Assembly: GCA_963921195.1 (NCBI GenBank)
Contig: OY992537.1
Span: 129,230,694-129,294,693 of the forward strand
Reading direction: 5' to 3'
Length of the DNA: 64,000 nucleotides
DNA from: Pegoplata infirma
Taxonomy: Eukaryota > Arthropoda > Insecta > Diptera > Anthomyiidae
A program made the translations under genes and the position numbers. The notes beneath the pieces are model-generated. The model did no database searches and was not told where the DNA came from. It worked only from the letters and a program-made list of their open reading frames with translations. Below are positions 9,604 through 21,108 of this stretch, piece after piece. Position 1 is the stretch's first letter, and every line of letters starts with the position of its first letter.

Positions 9604-10329
9604 CTCAAAATATTTTGTAGGCAAAAACAAATGAAAAACACATTTAAAACCAGTGAATAAACAATTGAAAACCATCATTTGTTTTAACTAACATCAACAT
9701 TTATTTTTTACTGTTGACAAAATTTTTTTAAAATAAATAACATTAAATATTAAAAAATGACGTTTGTTTCATTATTTTTTACCAACAAATTCGAAAAAAA
9801 TAACCTACGAAAACATTAAAAATTAATGATGTTCTGTTATTTTTACCAACAAATTCCAAAAAAATAACCTACGAAAACATTAAAAATTAATGATTTCGTA
9901 GGTTATTTTTTACAATTTTCTATTGAAATATTTTTTTAAAAATTTTTATTAAAATTTTGGGGAATCGATCCCGCAATCAACTACATTCTGGCCAGACACT
10001 CTACCCATCGTGACAAAGTCACCTGATACAAAAATGTTTTTATATTTCTATAAATAATTTTTTGATTTTTTTTTTCTACAAAAATAACCAAATCATTAAA
10101 AAATTAAAGAATAATCAGTAGTTTTTACTTACAGAACAAAAATAAATGACTTTAAAAATTAAATGTTAATGAAAGTCTTTATTTTTTAGTGTGTTATTTT
10201 TGAAACAAAGAACAGAAGTTGTCATTAGTAAAAACTGAACATCAAACAAATGTTTTTTCTTTTAAAAACGACTAAACGTAAAATTTTTAAAATAAACCAC
10301 AAACAGTTAATGACATAATTTTTTAAGTG
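9602..10329. mobile_element. CACTCAAAA-type MITE with tRNA-like core
   Basis: The ends CACTCAAAATATTTTG and AAAATTATGTCATT (inverse) match the TIR pattern of elements at 21216, 40331 and 45380. It lies directly against the family A tail. Subterminal motifs such as GTTTGTTTCATTATTTTTTAC are partly repeated in tandem (9780-9905). The centre holds the tRNA-like segment at 9958-10018. Confidence 0.5.
9958..10018 (-). other. tRNA-like segment inside MITE
   Basis: On the minus strand the order is GGTAGAGTG (A-box/D-arm like), a paired GTCTGGCCAGA (anticodon-arm like), then GGATCGATTCCCC, which resembles the B-box GGTTCRANTCC. Acceptor pairing is poor, so this is a relic rather than a tRNA gene. 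Confidence 0.45.
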
Positions 10330-10334
10330 TTGTT

Positions 10335-10742
10335 TTTAAATATCTTTGTTCTCGTTAAAATACCATTAGACATCGAATTCTGTTCACAAATACCAACTAG
10401 CAGCCGAATTAAAGCATTTTGTATTTTTAGGTTATGTTGATTGTACCATAATTTTCGAAGTGTCCTTACATTTTCGTTTATAACTTTTGAATTGCCGATC
10501 CGATTTTGCTCAAATGCAATACCAAACTGCTTAGAACAACAACAAGTAAATATGCTAAGTCTCAGTCATATCTGTTTAATACTTTGGCCGTGATCACCAT
10601 TTCAACAGACGGATAGGCAGACGGACATCGCTAGAATGTCTTAGCATCGATCGTTCCTTGACCGATTTTTCGATGAGTTACAAACGTAATGACAAACTTA
10701 TATATACCCTCTATCACTAAAAATAAGTGTAGGGGTATAAAA
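10335..10742 (-). mobile_element. Family A (INE-1-like), reverse copy
   Basis: Inverse of the family signature, ending CTCTATCACTAAAAATAAG and GGGGTATAAA. GACGGACATCGCTAGAATG and CAATACCAAACTGCTTAG are the inverse of the standard blocks. The CG-rich tail is missing. Confidence 0.7.
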
Positions 10743-11097
10743 ATTTGTTGGCGTGTTTAGAGTTTTAAAGTCAGTCAGTCCAAATTCATATGTGTGTTAT
10801 TCAATATGCATTTATGGTATTGGCTTCTTATTTTTTTTTTTTGTGATACCAAACGGTTTATTTTTGTTTTTGCTTAAATCATATTGAATTTGTTGTTTTT
10901 ATTTTAGAATTCTTAAGAATTTTATTTTCAAACAGACATTCTTGTGGTGTTGAAAGCCTTAAGGGGGTTTGTTTGAAGTTTAAGGATTTGAAAACAAAAA
11001 GAAGGTTTCCCTGATACAACATTAAAAGTACCGTTATGTTACGCCTTTTGCAGGCAAACATTTTTTAAAAGCTTGGTATTCCAATATTTAAACACCC

Positions 11098-11192
11098 TTG
11101 ATTTATTGTTAGTGGTGAAGGGTATAAATAAGTTTTTCATTCCGTTTGTAACTCATCTAATTATCGGTGTGGGACCTCATAAAGTATTTATA
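11098..11192 (+). mobile_element. Family A 5' fragment
   Basis: Only the opening is present (GTGGTGAAGGGTATAAATAAG, TTCCGTTTGTAACTCATC, CCTCATAAAGTATTTATAG). Confidence 0.6.
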
Positions 11193-11760
11193 GTGTATTT
11201 TTCTAACTTGTTTATTTTGTGATTTTTTCAGTTTTTTTATACGAAATTTGAAATAAAACGTAAATTTTTAATTTTATATTTAAAAAATCCGCGTTGTTTA
11301 ACTAATGTATTACAATTTATGGTTTGAGAAAAATTTTGTGTGAAAAAACTAATAAAAACCATACAAAATGTGAAAGTGTATTTTTTCTACCATGTATACT
11401 ACAATCACGTAAATTAAATAAAATTTCAGTTACAGTTACACGTGACTCACCAAAAATTGTTATTAATGAACATTTGCATTAATTTCCATTCAAGGTTGCA
11501 ATTTCTTGCAATTTCTTCACTTACCTACAGCTATTTCAAATTTAATAAATGAATACTTTCATTTAATGAAAAACTTCGTAAAACGTTTCAAACAAGTTCT
11601 ATGAATATTTTCATTATTTTCATGTAAGTTTTCATTAAAAGGAATTTCAATGACATCATTTTCATTGACAAAATGAAACCTGTCTTTTTGATAACGTGAG
11701 TCAATTTTCATTAAGCTTATGTCAATTTTCATTACTTTCACGAAGCTTTTTTTTAGTGTA
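11193..11760. other. AT-rich interval, no gene seen
   Basis: It contains repeated TTTTCATTA / CAATTTTCATTA words around 11560-11740 that look like a small decayed tandem repeat. It also contains one CACGTGACTCACC-type motif near 11450. No coding support. Confidence 0.4.
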
Positions 11761-11811
11761 AAAGTTTGTCATTCCGTTGGTAACTCATCGAAATATTGAG
11801 ACCCCATAAGT
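11761..11811 (+). mobile_element. Family A 5' fragment adjoining family B
   Basis: TTTGTCATTCCGTTGGTAAC, CATCGAAATATTGAGACCCC and CATAAGTATATGG run straight into the GGGGCATTCC end of family B. The same A-to-B junction occurs at 3935 and 12940. Confidence 0.55.
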
Positions 11812-12659
11812 ATATGGGGCATTCCATGTGAAATTGGACACTTTGAAATTTTTTTTTTAGATTTTCCCAATTTGTTAACAGTTTTTAGTACCCTTCGAAA
11901 ACTCCTTCGTGGTAAATTTTCAGATTTTTTTGATGACCTGTTCAAAAGATATGGAATTTTTAAAAATTGGTAATTTATTACTTTACTCAAACTTCATTTA
12001 CTCATAACTTCTTCAATAATGGTCCAAATTTCAATTTTTTTTTTCAAAAATTTTGGTTTTTTGCGTAATATTTAAAAAAAAATCCCAAAAAAATTCTTAA
12101 AAGCGCTCTAGTATGCGATTTTTAAGTTTTTTAATTTAAATCTCATTTTTAAAAATGTTTGTACTCTTCGATTTTTTTGAAATTTTTTTGTGTAAAACTT
12201 CTATCGATTCTACAAATTTTTTGCCCAGGAGGATCGTGGGATAACGATTATTACTATTTTTAAAATTTTTTGAAAAAAATTTATTGTAATTTTTCAATCT
12301 TAAAATCATGTCTACTGCTCCAATGGTGCGTCATACAGGGGTCATTTATAAGACCGACCACCATTAATTTTTACTGCCCTATACTTACTCTAACTGCCCT
12401 AATAGTGCCCTTAGAGCAACAAAATGTATAACCGACCCACAATATTTTTTTAGTCCAAACATTTTCTCTGAACAAACCTACCCTTTATCTCTAATTGTTA
12501 AGGCGGTCCCCATACAATTTTTTTATTTTTTGTAAATTTGTTTTATTTAATCAGCTTATACCGGTCCAATGGTGTGTCCGAGAGGGCTCATTATTGAGAC
12601 CGACCCCCATTTATTTTTACCCTCAAACATTTTTGTAAAACATATCACAGCCCTATCTC
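11812..12659 (+). mobile_element. Family B element, copy lacking its right TIR
   Basis: It starts ATATGGGGCATTCCATGTG and matches the copy at 12946-13908 block by block: CCTTCGTGGTAAATTTTC, GTTCAAAAGATATGG, GCCCAGGAGGATCGTGGG, CTCCAATGGTGCGTCATAC, AGACCGACC, TTAAGGCGGTCCCC, ACCGGTCCAATGGTG. It stops abruptly at 12659, where the left arm of a perfect inverted repeat begins. The GC-richer blocks (TCCAATGGTGCGTC, AGAGGGGTCATT) recur within the unit at about 270-bp spacing, so the element itself is built from internal repeats. Confidence 0.8.
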
Positions 12660-12984
12660 CAAAATTAAATTTTAAAATTTAAAATAGTTTTTGAAACAAA
12701 TAAATTTCAATTTGTGTTTTTTGTTAATTTATGCAAAAATATGCACTTAAAAGTTGTAAATATGCACAAAATATGCATTTAAAACTAAAATATGCAAAAG
12801 TATGCATTTTCACCAAAATATGCAAAAACAAATCGATGCCACTTTAACGCAAATTTCTTGATTCGGAAAGGTAATTCGTCGATATAACTTTTAGACCATC
12901 GACAAAATTGCATGGAAATCACATCCCTACTGATCAATAATACATATGGGGCATTCCATGTCAAATCGGACACTTTGAAAAAAA
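12660..12984 (-). repeat. Perfect inverted repeat, left arm (ATGCATATT unit)
   Basis: This is the exact reverse complement of 13869-14193, with no indel and no substitution that I could find. Most of it is an ATGCATATTT-rich unit whose head reads TAGGGATGTGATTTCCATGC; the innermost 40 bp are the family B TIR. Open frames on opposite strands across the two arms therefore share identical C-termini, an artefact of the duplication. Confidence 0.93.
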
Positions 12985-13908
12985 TTTTTTTAGATTTTCC
13001 CAATTTGTTTACAGTTTTTAGTACCCTTCGAAAACTACTTCGTGGTAAATTTTCATATTTTTTTGATGACCCGTTCAAAAGATATCGAATTTTTAAATAT
13101 TGGTAGTTTGCTCCTTTACTCAAACTTCTTTTACTCATAACTTCTTCAATAATGGTCCAAATTTCAATTTTTTTTTTAAATTTTTGTTTTTTTGCGTACT
13201 TTCTAAAAAAATCCCAAAAAATTCTTAAATGCGCTCTAGTATGCGATTTTTAAGTTTATAAACTTAAATCTCATTTTTGAAAATGTTTGTACTCTTCGAT
13301 TTTTTTGAAATTTTTTTGTGTAATACTTCTATCGATTCTTCAAATTTTTTGCCCAGGAGGATCGTGGGATAACGATTCTTACTATTTTTTAAAATTTTTT
13401 GAAAAAAATTTATTGTAATTTTCCAATCTTAAAATCATTTCTACTGCTCCAATGGTGCGTCATAGAGGGGTCATTTATAAGACCGACCCCCATTAATTTT
13501 TACGTCTTGACATTTCTTTGGAACAAACTAATACCCTATCTCCAATTTCTAAGGGGGCTCCCACACAAAACGACATTTTTTAAAATTAGCTCCAACCGCT
13601 CTAACTGCCCTAATAGTGCCCTTAGAGCAACAAAATGTATGCCCGACCGACAATATTTTTTTAGTCCCAAAATTTTCTCTGAACGCACCTACCCTCTATC
13701 TCTAATTGTTAAGGCGGTCCCCATACAATTTTTATATTTTTTTGTAAATTTGTTTTATTTAATCAGCTTCTACCGGTCCAATGGTGCGTCCGAGAGGGGT
13801 CATTAGTGAGACCGACCCCCATTTATTTTTACTCTCCAACATTTTTGTAAAACATAACTACGCCCTATTTTTTTTCAAAGTGTCCGATTTGACATGGAAT
13901 GCCCCATA
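12946..13908 (+). mobile_element. Family B element, complete with both TIRs
   Basis: The ends are ATATGGGGCATTCCATGTC and its inverse. The inverted identity extends outward through CTGATCAATAATAC into the ATGCATATT arms. Length is about 960 bp. No transposase is recognisable, and the open frames are low complexity. It is non-autonomous if it is mobile at all. Confidence 0.8.
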
Positions 13909-14193
13909 TGTATTATTGATCAGTAGGGATGTGATTTCCATGCAATTTTGTCGATGGTCTAAAAGTTATATCGACGAATTACCTTTCCGAATCAAGAAAT
14001 TTGCGTTAAAGTGGCATCGATTTGTTTTTGCATATTTTGGTGAAAATGCATACTTTTGCATATTTTAGTTTTAAATGCATATTTTGTGCATATTTACAAC
14101 TTTTAAGTGCATATTTTTGCATAAATTAACAAAAAACACAAATTGAAATTTATTTGTTTCAAAAACTATTTTAAATTTTAAAATTTAATTTTG
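13869..14193 (+). repeat. Perfect inverted repeat, right arm (ATGCATATT unit)
   Basis: Mirror of 12660-12984 about a centre near 13426.5. The unit head TAGGGATGTGATTTCCATGC is at 13924. It is followed by CTTTCCGAATCAAGAAATT, GCATCGATTTGTTTTTGC, then alternating GCATATTTT words. Confidence 0.93.
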
Positions 14194-14565
14194 AAAGTAA
14201 GAAAATTTTTTTTTTTTTTTTTTTTTAAATATTGTCTTAATTTCAAAAATATTCAGCCTTACTACAAGAAAATAAAATAAATTTAAAATGAGCTTTTAAT
14301 TTTATTTCCATACAAATTGTTTTTGTTTTTAAAATCGACTTTCAAAAAATATATTGAAAATTTGAAATTTAAAATAAAACTTTTGTTAAAATAGACTTTT
14401 TTTTTTTCTTGTGGTAAGGGCCATTGCTTATATAAAGTTCTAAATGTTACTTTTTAAACCCACCGTTATTTTTTGCTTTTAAAGAAGTTTTTCGTATGAA
14501 GAAAAGATTTTTATATCACAAATTTAATTTTTTAGTGCATGTTTATGGTTTTTTAGGGCGACCGC

Positions 14566-14785
14566 GGCCAAAATATTACACAGAGATGACTGAAACTTAA
14601 CATATTTACTTGTTGTTGCCCCCAGAAGTTTGGTATTGCATGGTATTGATCAAGTATGAACATATTTTTATACAAAAAAAGAAAAAATCGCGGATTTTTT
14701 TCGCGGAAATATTTTTTCAAAATTTTTTTTCATTCAAAAGTAATTTCATTTTTTAATAAAGTTTTTTGCAATAATCTTTTTCAGA
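14566..14785 (+). mobile_element. Family A 3' portion with internal deletion
   Basis: ACACAGAGATGACTGAAAC, CCCAGAAGTTTGGTATTGC and ATCGCGGATTTTTTTCGCGG, then GTTTTTTGCAATAATC. The segment between TATTGC and the TATTGATCAAG block is deleted. Confidence 0.6.
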
Positions 14786-14905
14786 TTTGTTCGAAACTTT
14801 TCGATATTCAAGACAAACTAGGGTCATTTAGAGACAGGTCCAATAACTTTTGTAAAGTAATACTGACCCTAAAAGGCAACTGTTTCGACAACGACTCTTA
14901 GCAAA
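14786..14905. mobile_element. Fragment related to the 17135-17460 foldback element
   Basis: Contains TTTTCGATATTCAAG, ACAGGTCCAATAAC, 'CTGACCCTAAAAGGCAACTG' and TTTCGACAACGAC. These correspond to the right half of the element at 17135-17460 (TTTCCGATTTTCAAG, ACAGGTCCAATATT, CGACCTCAAAAGGCAAC). Confidence 0.5.
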
Positions 14906-16985
14906 ATAGAAAACAATTTTTTTACTTACAAAATTACTCCACCCCACTTAATATTAACACTAAATACTTTTTGATGCTTCACGAAGTTTGGTATTAAGCG
15001 GTTTAAAATTTATAAACAAAAATGTAACGATACCTCGAAAATTTTGGTACATTCTACATAACCTAAAAATTCAATATGATACAAAATGGTATTAAAACAA
15101 AAACAATAATTTTTTTCACAAACATTTTTTTTTTAACAAATATTATTAAAAAAAAAACAACAATTTTTCTCACCTAAAATTTTTTTTTAACGAATTTAAC
15201 GAAAAACTTTATTTTAACATTATTTTTTTTTTTTTAATTTTTTTTTAAAAACTTTTTTTTTAATTTTTTCTTTAATAATTTTTTTCACCAATTTTTTTTT
15301 TTTTTTTGCAGAAAATTTTATATCACCAAAAATTTTTTTTATATTTTTCTTTCACCAACATTTATTTTCCTTTTTTCAGTTACACTCAACAAAAATTTTT
15401 ACACTAAAAAAATTTTTCACTCAAAAAAGGCTTGCAATTTTTTATTTTTATTTTTTTATTTTTTTATATTTTGAAGTTTATATTTGTTTTTAATCCATTA
15501 GTATTTCGTAAGCGTAAATTATAGTGAACGTTACTAAGATTTTCATAAACTCACGTGAGCGCGAAAAAAAAAATATTGTGTATGAGTTAAATTTTTCTAT
15601 CGTGAGCGTGAGTTGCACATCACTCACGACTGCATCTTTAGTTTGATATACACATATTCGCATTCAAAAACATGCATATTTATGAATCATCAACACATGT
15701 TTCATATACAAACATTTTTTTACCGGGTAGGCATATTATTTATATTTAAAACATCAAAGTTAATATTACAAAATAAATTCATATAAATAGCCAAATTAGA
15801 AGAGGAAATCAAATAATATAATCACTGGGGTATCACTGAGTTGACTTGTTGCTTAAGACTAAATCCGAACAAATGTAACATTTTCTTTTTATAAAAATAA
15901 ATAAAATAAATAATTTTTTGTTATATTTTTAGGAATTATGAAATTAATATAATACCCTTTTTTTGTTTTGTTTCCAAATGCATTTACTTTGAAGATTATA
16001 TGATAATTTTATTTACTGATATTATAAACAACATGCATTCATTCATTTGTCATTCACATGTTATTTGAGAAAAAATAAACCTTTCGTTATATATAGACAT
16101 TTTTTTTTTTTAATTTTTCTACTTTGAAAATTGCTACAGATTGTCAATACAATACAACCAGGAAAACAAAATCCAGGCAATATTGTTAAATAAAAAAAAA
16201 TTGTATAATTTTTGCTATTTTCATATGATCTTATGCAATTTAGTATCAATAGATTTTTTTCTATCTTTCATAATTTTGAAACTTCTCTGTATTTCGTCCA
16301 TGTGATTTATATCCTGCTGGGTCTATAACATATTCTTCTTATGTGTGTGTGTGACATATTTATAAAATTGAAAAACATTTTAAATATCAAATCTTATTAC
16401 ATCTTGAAAAACAGGAGACATACTAAGGAATTTTCAATATTACAGATGGATATTATGAATTCGGAGGAATTTATTTACTTTTTGTTTTCAGATTGCAAAA
16501 TTTAGACATCCGTTTATCTTACAGATATTATGTTTGCTACAAATCTGTCATTTGCATTGTACATATGCTAAAAATATTTCCCTATACATAATCATGGTAA
16601 TATTAGAATATTTAAAAAAAAAAACAAAATTATTATAAACTTGAAACAAATTTTATAACTGATTTTTTTTTTTTTGAAATTTAAAAAAAAAAAAAATTCC
16701 TAGAAAAATATAATAGCAAAAGCTAAACAACAAAAATATTTGTTTATTTACTCTTAATATTTGATTATATTAATATCATATTGAAAATAATAATCTTTAA
16801 TTGCCTGAAGATGACAGAAATCTACACTTTAATCAAAATTTTGATGAATTTTACCCAATTTATAGTAAGAAACTTGACTATTACTATAAATTGGGTATTT
16901 TTACTGTATGTGTAAATAAATATGAAAGGTGAATTAAAAAAAAAGAGAGGTGAATAAAAATAAATGAGGTGAATAAAAAAATAAC
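14906..16985. other. AT-rich low-complexity interval, no gene seen
   Basis: 15100-15480 is almost pure A/T with TTTTTTCACC words, probably decayed family A/hAT interiors. 15540-15640 has a CACGTGAGCGCG / TCGTGAGCGTGAG patch also seen in several other elements. 15650-16800 is the least repetitive part (for example 16280-16560) and could hold regulatory DNA, but nothing specific can be named. Confidence 0.4.
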
Positions 16986-16992
16986 AAAATAA

Positions 16993-17062
16993 CAGGCATC
17001 ATCAAACTCGCCATCTACCGATTTGAAACAACACCACTTAATCAACTGAGCTACCGAAGCTT
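16993..17062 (-). other. tRNA-like segment
   Basis: On the minus strand CGGTAGCTCAGTTGATTAAG fits an A-box/D-arm. A hairpin-like middle and GGCGAGTTTGATGCC, close to a B-box, follow in tRNA spacing. The outer acceptor stem is imperfect. It may be a tRNA pseudogene or a tRNA-derived element core. Confidence 0.5.
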
Positions 17063-17134
17063 ATATTTTAATTTGACTTTTTACTTATTAAACATGTATA
17101 AATTACACTGTACTACAAAAAAATAATCGAATAA

Positions 17135-17460
17135 TATAGCTTTTTTCGAATTTCGAAAACGTCGGGGTCGGGAAAGTTGCCTTTTGGAGTCGATATTAAC
17201 CTACAAAAATATTGGACCTGTAGGGCAATTTTATAGACAATAAAAACTTTTTCAGTAATGGCCAAATATAAACTAATACTTTAAGCAAAAAAAAAAGTTC
17301 GACATTTTTTTTTTCACTCTGTTCGGGACTTTCCGATTTTCAAGTCAAAAAAGGAACCCAAAGCCATTGCCCTACAGGTCCAATATTTTTGTGGGTTAAT
17401 ATCGACCTCAAAAGGCAACTTTTCCGACCACTACGTTTTTGAAATTGGAAAGAAGCTATA
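17135..17460. mobile_element. 326-bp foldback element with ~98-bp TIRs
   Basis: The left arm (TATAGCTTTTTTCGAATTTC ... GTTGCCTTTTGGAGTCGATA ... GGACCTGTAGGGCAAT) is the imperfect inverse of the right arm, ending AAGAAGCTATA. About 85-90% of positions pair by eye. The loop is AT-rich. No coding capacity. Confidence 0.75.
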
Positions 17461-17623
17461 TTTGCTCCACCCTAATATATATTCACACAGAAAAAAGTCT
17501 TGTTTAAAATTGTATTATATTTACACAGTAAAAAGTATTTTTATAAAACGTTTAATTATTTACACATATTATAGATAAGCCCAGATGGTAAAACTCAAAG
17601 AGTTTCGAAATATCAGCAAACTT

Positions 17624-18127
17624 CACAGAAAAAAACGAATTGTTATATTGACCCCCATATTTGTGAATACAATTAACTTTTTTACTGAAAGTGCTCCTAT
17701 ACGGAAATTTGTGATATTAACTAACGTTTGTAAATATTGATTGTTGAAAAAAAATTTAAAAAAAATTGATAAAAGAGTTTGTAATAGTTCTCTAAATTAT
17801 TATTTGTATTGACAAACGTACATAATCTTAAATTTTTTTTCAACAAAGAAATTCAACAAACACAAACAGAATTTGTTGATCTGACACTAAACGTAAAAAA
17901 TCTTATTTTTTTCAACAGAGAAATTCAACAAACACAAAAACTATCTGTTGACATGATAAAATAATTTTGAAATAAAATTAGTTGACTAAGTTTGTTGAAA
18001 ACAAAATCGAAATTTTGTATTATGGACTAACTGGCGGCCGTTTTTACTAAATGTTTGGTTGATATCATGTTTGGTTGATTTACAATTGATGTTTGTTGAT
18101 TTAAATTTGGCTATTTTATTTTCTGTG
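17624..18127. mobile_element. CACAGAAAA-type MITE
   Basis: Ends CACAGAAAAAAACGAATTG and ATTTTATTTTCTGTG are inverted. Inside, 'ATTCAACAAACACAAA' is directly repeated at 17848 and 17924. A relative with the same ends is at 60373-60963. Confidence 0.5.
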
Positions 18128-18189
18128 TATAAATAAAATTTATTTCATGGCCTCGAGCTCAAACAACCGTTTATTATTAACGTTTTATA

Positions 18190-18777
18190 CACTCAAAAAA
18201 ATAAAACTGTAAAGTTAACAAACTTTTTTTTGTTAACTCGAGTTAACTGGCTTTTTAGCAAATTTTTAGTTAAAATCAGCGTTTTAACTACTTTTTTAGT
18301 TAAGTTAAATTTACGAAAATATTAGTTTTGTACAAATTTGGAATTAATTTTTTTTGATGACTTTAAAACTGAGTTTACGAATTTTTACTAATTAATTTGC
18401 TGATTTTTTGTAACATTTTTGTCAAGTGAAAAATTTTAAACATTTCTTGTGTAGCCTCTTATGCAAATCTCATAAGTCCTACTTAAGCTGAACTTAATGC
18501 TGTGAAAAAAAGAAAAAATAAGTGAAGTGTTAGTGTTTAAAACCAATATTTTTTTTTTTTTAAGTTTAGCCGAATTCAACTAATAAAAAATGTTACGAAA
18601 TTTTCAGCTGAATTTTTAGTTAAAATTACGGTTTTTTTGCTACATTCATTCTACGAAAAGTTAACTAAATATTTTTTGTTAAATTAACTAGAAATTTAGT
18701 AGGTTCAAAATTAGGTGTTTTCTTAGTTAAATTTAACTAAATTTTTTGCTAACTTTACAGTTTTTTTTTTTTGAGTG
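18190..18777. mobile_element. CACTCAAAAA-type MITE with TA target duplication
   Basis: Ends CACTCAAAAAAATAAAACTG and CAGTTTTTTTTTTTTGAGTG, each flanked by TA. Subterminal CTGTAAAGTTAACAAA and its inverse TTGCTAACTTTACAG extend the TIR. Length is 588 bp and it is non-coding. The TA duplication fits the Tc1/mariner superfamily. Confidence 0.75.
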
Positions 18778-18930
18778 TATTTGAAATATTCTGTGTTTAA
18801 GAGTTTTGAAGATAAATTACGCATTTTGTGCTTATATATAAGAAAATACGTATTATTAAACATAAATTTATCAAATTTATAGTAGTAAATTTACAAGCAG
18901 ATTTTAAAGTGTATGATTTAAGTTAAAAGC

Positions 18931-20153
18931 CAATGTTGGCAATCGATACCTTTTCAATACCGTTATCCGTTTCAAAACCCTTTAAAATGAATACCGGCAC
19001 CAATACCAATACCGAAACTCAGTTTTGGTATCGGATACCGGTATCCAAAAACCTTTTCCATCGGTACCGGTACGTACCGGTATTGAAACGGTTTTTCCTA
19101 AAAAACCATGTTTTTTTTACAAAAAAAATAAATGGAAGTTTATAATTTTTTTGGTTTTTGTAAATGAAAAATTGTACTCCAAATGCCTCCCCGAAGTCTC
19201 ATAAAAATCAAAAAAATCTTTGCGGTGGGAGCAGAAGAAAATTATTGATTTTTACGAAATTTTTATGGAGTCATTTTGACTCCCAATAGGAACTTTCTGA
19301 AACCCTTTCGTATAGTTTTTTGGGGATTTTTATTTAATCCGCGAAGTGAGGATTTTCTTTGATATTTATAGGACTTCGGGGGAGGCATTTGGAATGCAGT
19401 CCAAATTAAAGGGCTAGGCCCGTGCAAATAGGTATTAATATTTCTTATGGTCTCAGGGTGAAAAGCGAATTTCTTCAAGGTTTTTTTTCGCGAGCTTACG
19501 TGCTTAAAAACACATTAACTTTCGAAAGGCAACTCTGATGTTACTGAAGCTTGTCATATACATATATTTGTCGTTCCCATGGTCTGGTTGGTATTGAATA
19601 GCAAAATCGGTTCAGTGGTTCAAAAGTTATTAAGAGAACCTTGAATTTCAAATTGGTTTCACCTTAAATTCACGTATTGAAAAAACCGTTAAACCAGCTT
19701 TAAAAACATTGATGAGTCAGAAAAATATTTTATAAAGTTTTTTTGTCACTCACAAATATTTTTTAACTAAAACAAAAAAGATTTACACTAGAAAAAAAAT
19801 TTACACTAAAAAAATTTTTTGTCTATTTATTTTTTCAAAAAATACTAAAAGTTTTTTTACTCAAAATAAAATATTTCTAAGCAAAATTGTTAATTTTTTA
19901 ACTATTACTTTAAAAGGGCATTGGGCATTTAAAAGGGTATTCTTGGATTGGAAGTCAAATTTACCGTTTCTACGTGTATTTTACTTTTTTAGCATTTTTT
20001 TCAATAATACCGGTACGTACCGGTATTGACGTTTCGGTATCGGTAATACCGTAACCGATTCAACTTAAATACCGTAACCGATACCGAAATAAATAAAAAA
20101 AACGATACCAATACCGATATCAATACCGTTATTCGTTTCGATTGCCAACCTTG
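18931..20153. mobile_element. hAT-like element (CAAGGTTGGCAATCG ends)
   Basis: The left end CAATGTTGGCAATCGATACC and right end GGTATTG...CGATTGCCAACCTTG are inverted. Subterminal arrays of 'ATACCGGTA', ACCGATACCGAAA and ACGTACCGGT are found at both ends. Flanking 8-mers TTAAAAGC (18923-18930) and CTAAAAAC (20154-20161) agree at 6 of 8 positions, compatible with an old 8-bp duplication. The interior contains family A-like sequence (AAATCGGTTCAGTGGTTC). No intact transposase. Confidence 0.6.
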
Positions 20154-20184
20154 CTAAAAACTGCTGACAAATTATTATAAACAG

Positions 20185-20807
20185 GTCGAAAAGTTAAATT
20201 CGGCCTCGCCGAATGCATGGATACCCTTTACAATGTAAAAGAGATTATTGCAAAAAAACTTTATTTGAAAGAAAAATTGTTGAAAGAAAATTTATTTAAA
20301 AAAATTTTGTTAAAAAATTTTCAGCCGAAAAAACTTTGTAGTCGAAAATCCCCGATTTTTTTTTAAAAAATATGTTTGTACTTGTTGAAACACCATTCAG
20401 TTTCCAATTCTGTTTGCATATGTCAAAAAGTAGCCGAATTAAAGCATTTTAAAGTTATGTGGAATGAAGTAAAATTTTCGAGGTGTATAAACATTTTTGT
20501 TTATAATTTTTGAACCGCAGTACTGATATTGCTCAAATGCAATACCAAACTTTTCGAAGCAATAACGAGTAAATATGTTGAGTAACAGTCATATTAGTGT
20601 AATATTTTGAACGTTATCACCATTTCAACAGACAGATATAGATAAAATGTCTTTAAAATCATCACTGATCAGTAAGGGGGTTTCAGAACAATATTTAGAT
20701 GTGTTAAAATCGAAAAAATTAAAAGTTATTAAATTAAAAAAAAAGGTTTTTACATTGTGGTGGTGGGTATTGATGGATTCGGCCAAGCTGAATTTTAGTT
20801 TTTTACT
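20185..20807 (-). mobile_element. Family A (INE-1-like), reverse copy with both tails
   Basis: It starts AAGTTAAATTCGGCCTCGCC and ends GGATTCGGCCAAGCTGAATTT. Internal inverse blocks include AGCCGAATTAAAGCATTTT and GCTCAAATGCAATACC. Confidence 0.65.
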
Positions 20808-21108
20808 GTTTTTATTACAATAATATTGTTTTCTTATTAAATTATCAAAAAAAAAAAAATAGTTTTTACTGATAAGATAGTTAAGAGTTAAGAATTTAAA
20901 ATACATTTTACTTAAATAACAATAAAACAAAAACAAGTTAAAAAGTTATATTTGACTTTTTTTAACGATGCATCGCGATGTATAATTTTATCAAATTATA
21001 TAAAATTTAATCTGAGAATTGGCAAAGAAAATTTTATAAAACAATATATGATTCTATTAAATTCGATACAAATTTTATAAAATTATATCCAATTTGTTAT
21101 TATTAGGT
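20808..21108. other. AT-rich interval, no gene seen
   Basis: It contains repeated AAATTTTATAAAATTA words and a GATGCATCGCGATG palindrome-like site near 20967. No coding signal. Confidence 0.4.

Noticed and set aside
12785..14068. Two frames (117 and 95 codons) sharing a long identical C-terminus
   Set aside because: The identity comes from the perfect inverted DNA arms. Neither has domain or codon evidence and both end in ATGCATATT repeats.
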